Assembly (NCBI GenBank): GCA_964474295.1
Contig: CAYYRN010000001.1
Coordinates: forward strand, 45,522 to 109,521
Direction of reading: 5' to 3'
DNA: 64,000 bases
From: SIG575 sp964474295
GTDB lineage: Bacteria > Bacillota > Clostridia > Oscillospirales > Acutalibacteraceae
Shown: piece by piece, positions 33,078 through 41,147 of the stretch
How the letters are laid out: every line of letters starts with the position of its first letter
How positions within the stretch are numbered: the stretch's first letter is position 1
The notes under the pieces: generated by a model
Seen by the model: only the letters and a program-made list of their open reading frames with translations
Databases searched by the model: none
What the model was told of the DNA's origin: nothing
Program-made: the position numbers and the translations under genes

Positions 33078-34456
33078 CAGTCAACCCTCCTGATTGAATA
33101 TTTGAAAGTATTTTCTTCCCTTTGTTTTCTGCTGTCGAAGAAAGCTTCTGCCTGAGCGGGGAAAGCAATGTAAGACAAAACGTCCTCATCGCTTCTTGCC
33201 TTATCTCCGATTTCTGCCTTTGCTTTTTCAAAGCCCGGTTCGAGAGTGTCGGCAAAACGAACTTTAAGCGGTTTTTCATCACCGAGAATAAGTTTTTGAA
33301 CATCCTTATCTATTTTGCCGGGAGCCTTGCCGTATTCGCCCTTGATATAGTTTTTAATTTCCTTTGAAACGTTTTTGTATCTTTCGCCGGCAAGAACGTT
33401 TGCGGTTGCCTGCACGCCCACCATCTGGCTCATAGGTGTAACAAGAGGGGGATATCCGAGGTCTTTTCTGACTCTCGGAGTTTCTTCAAGAACCTCATCG
33501 AGCTTATCGAGTTTGTTCTGTGCGGTAAGCTGAGCTACGAGGTTTGAAAGCATACCGCCGGGTATTTGATAGTTAAGAGCATCCGTTGATGTTGAAAGAA
33601 CAACGGGGTTGAGAAGTCCCGATTTGAGAACCTCTTCTCTGTACGGTTTAAAGAAATCGTTGATTTTTTTAAGCGATTCCATATTGAGGTCAACATCATA
33701 TCCCTGCTGCTTGAGTGCAAAAGCCATAGTTTCGGTTGCGGGCTGTGCCGTGCCGCCCGAAAAACAGGAAATTGCGGTATCGATTACATCCGCACCGGCT
33801 TCGACAACCTTTTGCAATGTAATCGGGCCCAAACCTGTTGTGCTGTGTGTGTGAACGATAACGGGAATTTTAACGTTTTCCTTAATCGCTTTTACCAAAT
33901 CGTAACCGTCCTGCGGCCCCATAATACCTGCCATATCTTTAACGCAGATTGTCTGAACGCCCATCTTTTCCATTTTCTTTGCAAGCTTTACATAAGATTC
34001 AAGGTCGTGGATGGGACTGAGTGTATAGCAAATTGTTCCCGATGCGATTGCACCGTTTTTGAGTGTTTCGTCAACGGCAACTTCAATATTTCTTATATCG
34101 TTAAGCGCATCGAAAATTCTGATAATATCGATACCGTTTTCGACGCTTTTCTTTACAAACATTCTCACGACATCATCGGGATAGTGCTTGTAGCCGAGAA
34201 GATTCTGTCCTCGAAGAAGCATCTGAAGCTTGGTGTTCGGACACAAAGCCTTGATTTTTCTGAGCCTTTCCCACGGGTCTTCGTTAAGATATCTGAGACA
34301 GGAATCGAACGTAGCTCCGCCCCAGCACTCAAGAGAATAGTAACCCGCTTTGTCAAGTTCGGGCAAAATTCCCTCGAACTTTTCAAAAGGCATTCTTGTT
34401 GCAATAAGAGATTGGTTGGCATCTCTTAAAACCGTTTCTGTAAACTGTACTTTCAT
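33077..34456 (-). CDS. oadA: Oxaloacetate decarboxylase carboxyltransferase (alpha) subunit
   Basis: A 459-residue protein from ATG 34456, which lies ten bases after AAGGAGG; the open frame further upstream is not used. TETVLRDANQSLIATRM at residues 5-21, ECWGGATFDSCLRYLNEDPW near 40-59, FDALNDIRN near 109, VKDMAGIMGP near 164 and HTHSTTGLGPIT near 194 are the metal-binding carboxyltransferase blocks shared with pyruvate carboxylase. It transfers CO2 from oxaloacetate to biotin, giving pyruvate. It lacks the biotinyl domain, which is encoded two genes downstream. First gene of the operon. Confidence 0.93.
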   Translation of the reverse strand: MKVQFTETVLRDANQSLIATRMPFEKFEGILPELDKAGYYSLECWGGATFDSCLRYLNEDPWERLRKIKALCPNTKLQMLLRGQNLLGYKHYPDDVVRMFVKKSVENGIDIIRIFDALNDIRNIEVAVDETLKNGAIASGTICYTLSPIHDLESYVKLAKKMEKMGVQTICVKDMAGIMGPQDGYDLVKAIKENVKIPVIVHTHSTTGLGPITLQKVVEAGADVIDTAISCFSGGTAQPATETMAFALKQQGYDVDLNMESLKKINDFFKPYREEVLKSGLLNPVVLSTSTDALNYQIPGGMLSNLVAQLTAQNKLDKLDEVLEETPRVRKDLGYPPLVTPMSQMVGVQATANVLAGERYKNVSKEIKNYIKGEYGKAPGKIDKDVQKLILGDEKPLKVRFADTLEPGFEKAKAEIGDKARSDEDVLSYIAFPAQAEAFFDSRKQREENTFKYSIRRVD

Positions 34457-34539
34457 TGTATAAAATCCTCCTTGGTTATCTGCAAATATAATTCTTTCTT
34501 TTTTGCAAAAAACCTTCTTCCCCATTTTACATTGATTAT

Positions 34540-34568
34540 ATAATATTCTAAATTCTTCCAAAAATCAA
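34540..34568 (-). promoter_or_regulatory. Promoter of the oxaloacetate decarboxylase operon
   Basis: On the minus strand TTGATT (34568-34563) and TATTAT (34545-34540) have a 17-base spacer. The untranslated leader would be about 75 bases. Confidence 0.55.
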
Positions 34569-34646
34569 TATTTATTTTTATTTTCTCCCGATTACCCTAA
34601 AAAATGAATTATACATATTCTTTTTTTGTTTATTTTTTAACAAGCC

Positions 34647-34675
34647 TTGACTTAGCTTTGCTCATTATGTAATAT
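34647..34675 (+). promoter_or_regulatory. Promoter of the fucosidase gene
   Basis: TTGACT (34647-34652) and TAATAT (34670-34675) have a 17-base spacer, about 25 bases before the ATG at 34701, which is preceded by GAAAGGGG. Confidence 0.6.
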
Positions 34676-34700
34676 TATATTAATTGAAAGGGGCTTTGAT

Positions 34701-36068
34701 ATGGATTTTGAAACATTTTTAAAGAACACGGCAAACGTTGTTCCGACAAAAAGACAGCTTAATTGGTTCGACACGGAATTTTACGGTTTTGTGCATTTCG
34801 GCGTTAATACTTTTACCGACAAAGAATGGGGCGACGGCTCGGAAAGTCCGTCGATTTTCAACCCCGAAAAATTCGATGCCGAAAAAATAGTCGAAGTTTT
34901 CAAAGATGCGGGAATGAACGGCCTTGTTATAACCGCAAAGCACCATGACGGATTTTGCCTTTGGCCGAGCAAATTTACGGAACATTCCATAAAAAACAGT
35001 CCTTATAAAAACGGAAAAGGCGACATTGTGGGCGAGCTTGCGGCAGCGTGTAAAAAAGCAAATTTCAAGTTCGGATTTTATCTTTCTCCGTGGGACAGAA
35101 ACTCAAAGCTTTACGGCACGGACGAATACAACACCTATTATAAAAACCAGCTTACGGAGCTTTTAACAGGCTACGGCGAAATTTTTCACATTTGGTTTGA
35201 CGGTGCCTGCGGCGAAGGCCCGAACGGGAAAAAGCAGGAATACGATTTTCCGGGATATATTGAGCTGATAAGAAAATACCAGCCCAATGCAACGATTTTC
35301 AATGACCACGGCCCCGACGTGCGTTGGTGCGGCAACGAATCAGGACAGGCACGTCACAGCGAATGGGCGGTTGTACCGCATGAGCTTGCTTTTTTGGCAC
35401 AAAAGCAAACAGACGGCGCTCTTGTTGACGGCGAGCTTAAATACATCTACAACACCGATGCGGAAATCGGCACACTTTCCAACATTATGTATTCAAAGGG
35501 ACTTTCGTTTTGTCCGGGTGAAGTTGATATGTCAATCCGTCCCGGTTGGTTCTACCACAAGGAGGAAGAACCTCACTCACTCGAAAGGCTTTGGAACACT
35601 TACCTTAACACGGTGGGTGCAAACTGCTGTTTCCATTTGAATGTTCCGCCGACGCCGGACGGACTTATAGATGAGCGTGACGAAAAAAGACTTCATCAGC
35701 TCGGTGAAAAAATCAGAAACTCTTTTAAAGAAAATCTTGCCGAAAACGCCTCATTTTCGGATTGTCCCGAAGACAGAAACAATACTCAGGCAAGCTACGA
35801 TTTGAAATTCGATAAAGAAACGGAATTTAACTGCATTGTTCTCAAAGAAGACATTTCAAAAGGTCAGCGTATCGAAAACTTTGCGATTTATTCAAAGAAC
35901 GATTTCGGAATTTGGAAGCTCCAATTTTTTGAGGGAACGTGCGTAGGTCATAAAAGAATTTGCACTTTTGATATGCAAAAAAGCGACCACATAAGAATTG
36001 TCATAATTTCCGCAAGAGGAAATGTTAATTTGGAAAAACCGGCGGTGTACAAAATAAATGAAGAATAA
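34701..36068 (+). CDS. Alpha-L-fucosidase, glycoside hydrolase family 29
   Basis: A 455-residue GH29 enzyme without a signal peptide, so it acts in the cytoplasm on imported fucosides. FVHFGVNTF near residue 30, ITAKHHDGFCLWPSK near 77 (conserved HHDGF) and EIFHIWFDGACGEG near 160 (Asp nucleophile) are family motifs. A C-terminal beta-sandwich of about 110 residues from about 340 completes the usual architecture. It has its own promoter and overlaps the next gene by 11 bases. No fucose transport or catabolism genes are adjacent. Confidence 0.92.
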   Translation: MDFETFLKNTANVVPTKRQLNWFDTEFYGFVHFGVNTFTDKEWGDGSESPSIFNPEKFDAEKIVEVFKDAGMNGLVITAKHHDGFCLWPSKFTEHSIKNSPYKNGKGDIVGELAAACKKANFKFGFYLSPWDRNSKLYGTDEYNTYYKNQLTELLTGYGEIFHIWFDGACGEGPNGKKQEYDFPGYIELIRKYQPNATIFNDHGPDVRWCGNESGQARHSEWAVVPHELAFLAQKQTDGALVDGELKYIYNTDAEIGTLSNIMYSKGLSFCPGEVDMSIRPGWFYHKEEEPHSLERLWNTYLNTVGANCCFHLNVPPTPDGLIDERDEKRLHQLGEKIRNSFKENLAENASFSDCPEDRNNTQASYDLKFDKETEFNCIVLKEDISKGQRIENFAIYSKNDFGIWKLQFFEGTCVGHKRICTFDMQKSDHIRIVIISARGNVNLEKPAVYKINEE

Positions 36069-37686
36069 TCCCACAGTTTTACTTTGCGCTTTAAATTCAA
36101 AATTCATACACTCCTGCCTTGCCGTTCATTCTTTAAAAAAATATGCGTTTGAAAACGGATACGATAAAGAAAAATTAATCATCAAAGAATTTACCGTCAA
36201 CGATACGCTTGATTATATTCTTGACGGAATATTTTCCGAAAAGACGGATGCCGTTGCTTTCTCCGTTTATATTTGGAATTGCGAATACGTTGCAAAGCTT
36301 TGCAAAATAATCAAAAAAATTTCTCCCGAAACCGCCGTCATTCTCGGAGGCCCCGAAGTTTCGTATGTGGAAAATCATCCGATGTTTGACAAAAGCACCT
36401 ACGATTTTATTATAAGAGGAGAGGGCGAAAAGAAATTTTTTTCTTTTATCACAACGGGCAAAACGGACAACATCGAAGACTGTAATTTTGACGAAATCCC
36501 CTTTGCGTATGACGAAGAAAACATATCGCTTTTTGAAAACAGAATAGTTTACTACGAAACTTCGAGAGGATGTCCGTTTTCTTGTGCGTACTGCCTTTCT
36601 TCTGCCGAAAAAGGTGTAAAGTTTCTTCCTTTGGAGCGTGTTAAAAGAGAACTTGAATTTTTTGTTTTACACAAAGTAAAACAGGTAAAATTCGTTGACA
36701 GAACCTTTAATGCGGATAAAAAAAGAGCATATGAAATATGGGAATATATTATCGAAAGTTTTTCGGAATGTGATATAAATTTTCATTTTGAAATCGCCGC
36801 CGATTTGCTTAATGACGAATTAATTTCTCTTTTAAGCCGTGCAAAAACAGGATTGATTCAGCTTGAAATCGGAATACAGTCAACTGATGATAAAACGCTT
36901 GAATTAAGCTGCCGAAAAACAAACACCGACAAGGTTTTAAACAATTGCGAAAAGCTTGTAAAAATCGGAAACATAAACATCCATACGGATTTAATTATCG
37001 GATTGCCGAACGAAAGCTTTGACGGATTTAAAAAGTCTTTCAATGACGTTTACAAAATAAAATCCCATCAACTTCAACTCGGATTTTTGAAGCTTTTGCA
37101 CGGCACAAGGATGGTTGAAATTTCCGATAATTACGGCTATGCTTTTTCGCCTTTTCCTCCGTATGAAATTTTGTGCAACAACAAAATGCCGCACAAAGAA
37201 ATATTGAAACTGAAAAGATTTGAAGACGTTTTTGAAAAAATATATAATTCGCAGCGCTTTGTTTTGACACTCAACGAGCTTGAAAAATATTTTGAAAATG
37301 CGTTTGAAATGTTTGAAAAAATTACAGAATTTTTTCAAGAAACAGGCAATTCTTTTGTATCCGTTTCGACAAAAGAAATTTTCAACTTGCTTCATCTTTT
37401 TTTCAAAAAATATGTAAGCATTGACTGTGAAAAATTCGATGAAATTTTATTGAGCGACTTTTATTTTTCGGAAAAATCGGAGCTTGTCCCGTTAGAACTG
37501 CGGCATCTTCTTTTGCCGCACAAAGAACAAAACGAAAAATCATCATCAATTTTACATTCCCTGAACCTGCAAAAGCAAAAAGGGATGACGGTAAGATTTA
37601 TCGGTAAAAAAACCTACTTGGTCGATTACTCCGAACGCATCAAAACAACGGGACGTTTTCATTCCTCGGAAATTTCATCGATATAA
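36058..37686 (+). CDS. B12-binding-domain radical SAM protein (DUF4080 type)
   Basis: A 542-residue protein. Residues 1-135 form a cobalamin-binding-like Rossmann domain (VILGGPEVSYVENHP near 98). The radical SAM domain follows, with SRGCPFSCAYCLSS near 171-184 (C-x3-C-x2-C binding the [4Fe-4S] cluster), and the C-terminal 170 residues are helical (DUF4080-like). Such proteins methylate or rearrange unreactive carbons, but the substrate is unknown. The start overlaps the fucosidase by 11 bases, and its last 28 bases overlap the converging gene at 37659. Confidence 0.85.
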   Translation: MKNNPTVLLCALNSKFIHSCLAVHSLKKYAFENGYDKEKLIIKEFTVNDTLDYILDGIFSEKTDAVAFSVYIWNCEYVAKLCKIIKKISPETAVILGGPEVSYVENHPMFDKSTYDFIIRGEGEKKFFSFITTGKTDNIEDCNFDEIPFAYDEENISLFENRIVYYETSRGCPFSCAYCLSSAEKGVKFLPLERVKRELEFFVLHKVKQVKFVDRTFNADKKRAYEIWEYIIESFSECDINFHFEIAADLLNDELISLLSRAKTGLIQLEIGIQSTDDKTLELSCRKTNTDKVLNNCEKLVKIGNINIHTDLIIGLPNESFDGFKKSFNDVYKIKSHQLQLGFLKLLHGTRMVEISDNYGYAFSPFPPYEILCNNKMPHKEILKLKRFEDVFEKIYNSQRFVLTLNELEKYFENAFEMFEKITEFFQETGNSFVSVSTKEIFNLLHLFFKKYVSIDCEKFDEILLSDFYFSEKSELVPLELRHLLLPHKEQNEKSSSILHSLNLQKQKGMTVRFIGKKTYLVDYSERIKTTGRFHSSEISSI

Positions 37687-38372
37687 AGCTCTCCGTTTTG
37701 TCTGTGCAAAACCAAAACAATTGTTTTTTCGGCTTCGGGAAGAACCGTATTCCCGGAGCTGTCTTGCTTAAAGCTTTCGCTTTTCAGACACCCGACTCTC
37801 AAAACCGTTTTTCCGTTTTGTACCGTAACGCTTTCGAGAACACCCGAATATTCCGGCGAAAAACCGAGAACCGGTACAATATAATTATCGGTTGTTTCAT
37901 CATACTCTATTTCGTAATTTTCACCTTTAGCCGAAGTGTTTTCAAAGCTTACCTTTTTTGAAAAAAGTGTTTTTACCCTTGCGGCAACTTCTTGTGCGTC
38001 AATTACAAGCTTACCCTCAAACGCCTCGTATTCCGACGTGTCTTCATTTAAAATAATCGACCACACGGCAAGCTTTACGAGCATTTCGTTTTCCAAACCC
38101 TGCCCCTGTTCGTAAGAATAAAATTCATTCACGACAATCGGCATATAGTAAACGGAATAATCATCCGTTTTTTTGAAAACCTCGATGCTGTCCGCATCAT
38201 ATTCTTTTTCGGTTTTCGTCTTACCGTCACCGATAAAAAAAGAGGCGACAATTGCAGTTACCATAATTAAAATCACAGGCAGAAAATAATAAATTTTCCT
38301 GCCTGTTTTTTTCTTTTTTCTTCCGAAACGGTTTTTCTTTTTTTGCCGCAAAACAATTGTAAAATTTACCAT
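37659..38372 (-). CDS. Membrane-anchored protein downstream of spmAB, unknown function
   Basis: A 237-residue protein from ATG 38372, which is preceded by CGGGAG; the listed longer frame would overlap spmB. It has a strongly basic N-terminus (RQKKKNRFGRKKKKTGRK), one membrane helix (about residues 30-50) and an extracytoplasmic region of about 185 residues, mostly beta, with a Thr/Glu/Tyr-rich composition. I do not recognise a family. It follows spmB directly and converges on the radical SAM gene with a 28-base overlap of the 3' ends. The position suggests an envelope protein, possibly linked to sporulation, but that is only context. Confidence 0.75.
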   Translation of the reverse strand: MVNFTIVLRQKKKNRFGRKKKKTGRKIYYFLPVILIMVTAIVASFFIGDGKTKTEKEYDADSIEVFKKTDDYSVYYMPIVVNEFYSYEQGQGLENEMLVKLAVWSIILNEDTSEYEAFEGKLVIDAQEVAARVKTLFSKKVSFENTSAKGENYEIEYDETTDNYIVPVLGFSPEYSGVLESVTVQNGKTVLRVGCLKSESFKQDSSGNTVLPEAEKTIVLVLHRQNGELYIDEISEE

Positions 38373-38374
38373 AA

Positions 38375-38899
38375 TTAACTCCCGAAAAACATTCTTACCG
38401 TCCACGCAGAAGCCACAAAGCTTGTAAAGTCTGCCATAAGTCCCGCTATTACGGTATGCCTTGTCTTTTTTATTCCAACCGAACCGTAATAAACGGCAAT
38501 TGCGTAAAAAGTTGTTTCCGTAGCACCCATCATAACGGAAGCAACTCTGCCGAGATACGAATCCGGCCCGTAATCTTTAAGTATCAATTCATACATCGAA
38601 AGCGCACCGCCGCCGGAAATCGGATTCAGCACCGCAAGAGGCATTATTTCCTCCGGTATTCCCGTGATTTTTGAAACGGGCGACAAAACCTTAACAATTA
38701 TGTCAAGTCCGCCCGAAGCTTTCAACATACTCACCGCCACAACAAGTCCGACAATCGACGGCAAAATATTTTTTACGGTTACAAGCCCCTCTTTTGCACC
38801 CTCCAAAAAACAATCGAAAATTTTAACACCCTTAAATAGTCCGAAACCTACTATCGCCGCCACAACAAGCGGCAAAACAATCGCACCCGCTGTTTTCAT
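38375..38899 (-). CDS. spmB: Spore maturation protein B
   Basis: A 174-residue nucleoside-recognition-domain (Gate) membrane protein with about five helices. LPSIVGLVVAVSMLKASGG near residue 46 and NPISGGGALSMYELIL near 91 match SpmB. In Bacillus, SpmA and SpmB are needed for full dehydration of the spore core. The start overlaps the spmA stop by four bases. Confidence 0.9.
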   Translation of the reverse strand: MKTAGAIVLPLVVAAIVGFGLFKGVKIFDCFLEGAKEGLVTVKNILPSIVGLVVAVSMLKASGGLDIIVKVLSPVSKITGIPEEIMPLAVLNPISGGGALSMYELILKDYGPDSYLGRVASVMMGATETTFYAIAVYYGSVGIKKTRHTVIAGLMADFTSFVASAWTVRMFFGS

Positions 38900-39528
38900 T
38901 TCATTTTACTCCTTAAAGGCTTGCGAAAATCGAAAACTCCGACTTTTTCTTTTCCTGCCGCTTTCGAGATTATTTTTGCCGTCAATATTCCCGCAGTGAG
39001 CGACAAAAAAGTGCTGAGCCACGTTGCCGGTATAATTTCCATAGGACTTTCGCTGCCGAACTGCGTTCTGAGCGTTGCAACGGTTGTCGGTATCAGCCGC
39101 ATTGCGGCGGAATTCATCACAACAAAAACGACCATATCGTCCGTTGCCTTGCTTTTGTCGGGGTTTGCCTGCTGCATCCTTCTCATCGCCTCAAGCCCCA
39201 GCGGTGTTGCCGCATTGCCCAACCCCAAAAGATTTGCCGTTATGTTCATCGACATTGCCTCTGCCGTTTTTGACTTTTTATCGACATCCTTATAAATGAG
39301 CGAAAAAAACGGCCCCAAAAGCCTGCAAATTATTTTTGTCAGCTCGCCTTTTTCGGCAATTTTCATTATTCCGCCCCACAAGCACATCATCCCAATCAAT
39401 TTCACAACGAGGTTTATCGCATCCTGACCTCCGCTTACTATCGAATCGGACAGCTCCTGCATATTTCCCGAAAATGCGGCGGCAATAAACGAAAAAATTA
39501 TCATCCCGCCCCATATGTAATTCATCAT
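38896..39528 (-). CDS. spmA: Spore maturation protein A
   Basis: A 210-residue membrane protein of the Gate-domain family. MNYIWGGMIIFSFIAAAFSG at the start, GLGNAATPLGLEAMRRMQ near 105 and the NSAAMRLIPTTVATLR segment near 140 are diagnostic for SpmA. Together with spmB and sigG it indicates that this organism is, or descends from, an endospore former. Confidence 0.92.
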   Translation of the reverse strand: MMNYIWGGMIIFSFIAAAFSGNMQELSDSIVSGGQDAINLVVKLIGMMCLWGGIMKIAEKGELTKIICRLLGPFFSLIYKDVDKKSKTAEAMSMNITANLLGLGNAATPLGLEAMRRMQQANPDKSKATDDMVVFVVMNSAAMRLIPTTVATLRTQFGSESPMEIIPATWLSTFLSLTAGILTAKIISKAAGKEKVGVFDFRKPLRSKMK

Positions 39529-39638
39529 TCATACCATCTCCGAACATAAGCCTGAAAGCTTCTGCTTAATATATATTATTTGTTTTTCTTTTAATGCTAA
39601 CAAAAAAATGTCAAAAGGTTACAATTTTAATCTAACGC

Positions 39639-39667
39639 TTGACAAAATTGTCAATTTATGGTACTAT
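39639..39667 (+). promoter_or_regulatory. Strong promoter with overlapping inverted repeat, AbrB-like gene
   Basis: Consensus TTGACA (39639-39644) and TACTAT (39662-39667) with a 17-base spacer. The -35 box is half of a 16-base inverted repeat, TTGACAAAATTGTCAA (39639-39654), a candidate operator. Confidence 0.7.
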
Positions 39668-39727
39668 TTGTTTGTTGTTGAAGACACAATACAAACGATA
39701 AATTATAATAAAATAGGAGAATACAAA

Positions 39728-39988
39728 ATGAAAAACAATTATTACCTCAGATTCGTTGATGAAGCCGGCAGAATAGTTATCCCTAAGGAATTGCGTAAAA
39801 TTCTCGGAATAATCCCGAACGAAACAAATCTCGAACTGTTTTTGGATTCCGACAAAATTGTTATGAAAAAGCATACTCCGGGTTGCCTTTTCTGCGGAAA
39901 TGTTGATAATATATTTGAATTTAAAGGGCAGAAAGTTTGTGCCGACTGCCTTGAAAAGCTAAACAAAATAAAAGAAATCAGCGAATAA
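39728..39988 (+). CDS. AbrB/SpoVT-family regulator with C-terminal zinc-ribbon-like motif
   Basis: An 86-residue protein from ATG 39728 (AGGAGA upstream). Residues 1-48 are a swapped-hairpin AbrB domain (RFVDEAGRIVIPKELRKILG). Residues 55-80 contain CLFCGN and a CADCLEKL pair, two CxxC motifs 17 residues apart that could bind zinc. Clostridial AbrB-like transition-state regulators share this layout. It probably binds DNA as a multimer. The palindrome over its own -35 box suggests autoregulation. It stands alone between spmA and a lipoprotein gene. Confidence 0.85.
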   Translation: MKNNYYLRFVDEAGRIVIPKELRKILGIIPNETNLELFLDSDKIVMKKHTPGCLFCGNVDNIFEFKGQKVCADCLEKLNKIKEISE

Positions 39989-40013
39989 TTTTAATATTTT
40001 TCTTCAAAAAAGC

Positions 40014-40051
40014 GACCTCCGAAAATCAGGTTTTTCTGACTTTCGGAGGTC
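40014..40051. terminator. Bidirectional terminator
   Basis: A 16-bp stem (GACCTCCGAAAATCAG / CTGACTTTCGGAGGTC, one mismatch) with a 6-base loop between the converging AbrB-like and lipoprotein genes. Confidence 0.8.
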
Positions 40052-40074
40052 TGATATTTTTATTTTAAAAAATC

Positions 40075-41132
40075 TTACCAAACAAAGTTCGTATATGTTT
40101 CCGTGCTTTTTATATCCTTTGCCTGAATTTCACCGATAACGGCAATTTTCGCTTTTGCATCGGCGGTTGCGGAAAGCTCGGCAAAAGTAACGTTTCCCGT
40201 TACGGAATCTGTTTTCAAGTGAATGTAGCCGTCATGATAGAGCATATCGACATAGCTTAATCCCGGAACCAAATCCGCAGCTTCCGCGGCATCGATAACC
40301 GACATTACTCTGCCGTAGCTGCTTGCCGTTCCTTTTGCGGGATTCTTTTCCGTGCCGAGCTTAATCATAATATCATATGTTTTTCCGCTGACGTTTATTA
40401 CCGCACTTTCAACATCCTGTTCTCTCAGCTTGCACGACCAATCATAACCCGCCGCAGGAAAATCGTCCTTATTATTTTCGCCTTTTGACATAGACGTGGT
40501 TTTATCTTTTTGGAAAATGCTTATAAGCCAAGAGGGTATGCCATCAACATTTCCGTTGACTGACATAACGGCTCTTTTTGTGTAACCCGCTTTTTGAGAT
40601 TTAACCTTGTTGAGTGCCGCATTGGCGTATTCGATAATTTCGCTTTTCGTCTTCGGTGCGGAAGACGTTTTTTTCGAGGTAACTTTTTCCGCCTTTGTGC
40701 TGCTTTCTTTTTCGGTCTTTTTTTCCTTCTTTTCCGTTACCTTTTCGGTTATTGCTTCGCCGGATTTGTCGGTAAGTGTCTCGCCGTCTTCGTCTGTGAC
40801 AACTTCGGTAACAACGTTTTCTTCTTTTTCTTCCGTTTTTGCCTCGGCATTTGCAGTCACTTCGGCAACACTTGTTTTCTCCGATTCTTTCTGCTGTNNN
40901 NNNNNNNNNNNNNNNNNNNNNNNNNNNNNNNNNNNNNNNNNNNNNNNNNNNNNNNNNNNNNNNNNNNNNNNNNNNNNNNNNNNNNNNNNNNNNNNNNCTC
41001 GGCATTTGCAGTCACTTCGGCAACACTTGTTTTCTCCGATTCTTTCTGCTGTTCTTTACTTTCGCTTTCGCCGCAGGATGCCAAAGTAAAGAGCATCACA
41101 ACCGCCGAAAGAATTGCCAAAAATTTTTTCAT
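40075..41132 (-). CDS. Surface lipoprotein, paralogous family member 2, interrupted by an assembly gap
   Basis: A lipoprotein whose 5' part (from ATG 41132; lipobox FTLASC, Cys near residue 20) and 3' part (stop at 40075) lie on either side of 100 Ns. The 55 bases flanking the gap on both sides are identical. Collapsing them restores one uninterrupted frame of about 300 residues. After the signal peptide comes a Lys/Glu/Thr stalk with repeats such as VTDEDGET, LTDKSGEA, then a globular region starting KSEIIEYANAALNKVKSQK. Family members at 374-1324 and 63912-64000 share the layout. Function unknown; envelope location is clear. Confidence 0.8.
40898..40997. other. 100-N scaffold gap, probably artefactual
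   Basis: Exactly 100 unknown bases. The 55 bases at 40843-40897 are repeated exactly at 40998-41052, as expected when two contig ends share one k-mer-length overlap and were scaffolded without merging. Confidence 0.9.
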
Positions 41133-41147
41133 TTTTTACATCTCCCG

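Noticed and set aside
40075..41132. Calling the lipoprotein a frameshifted pseudogene
   Set aside because: The break coincides with the scaffold gap and duplicated contig ends; merging them restores the frame.
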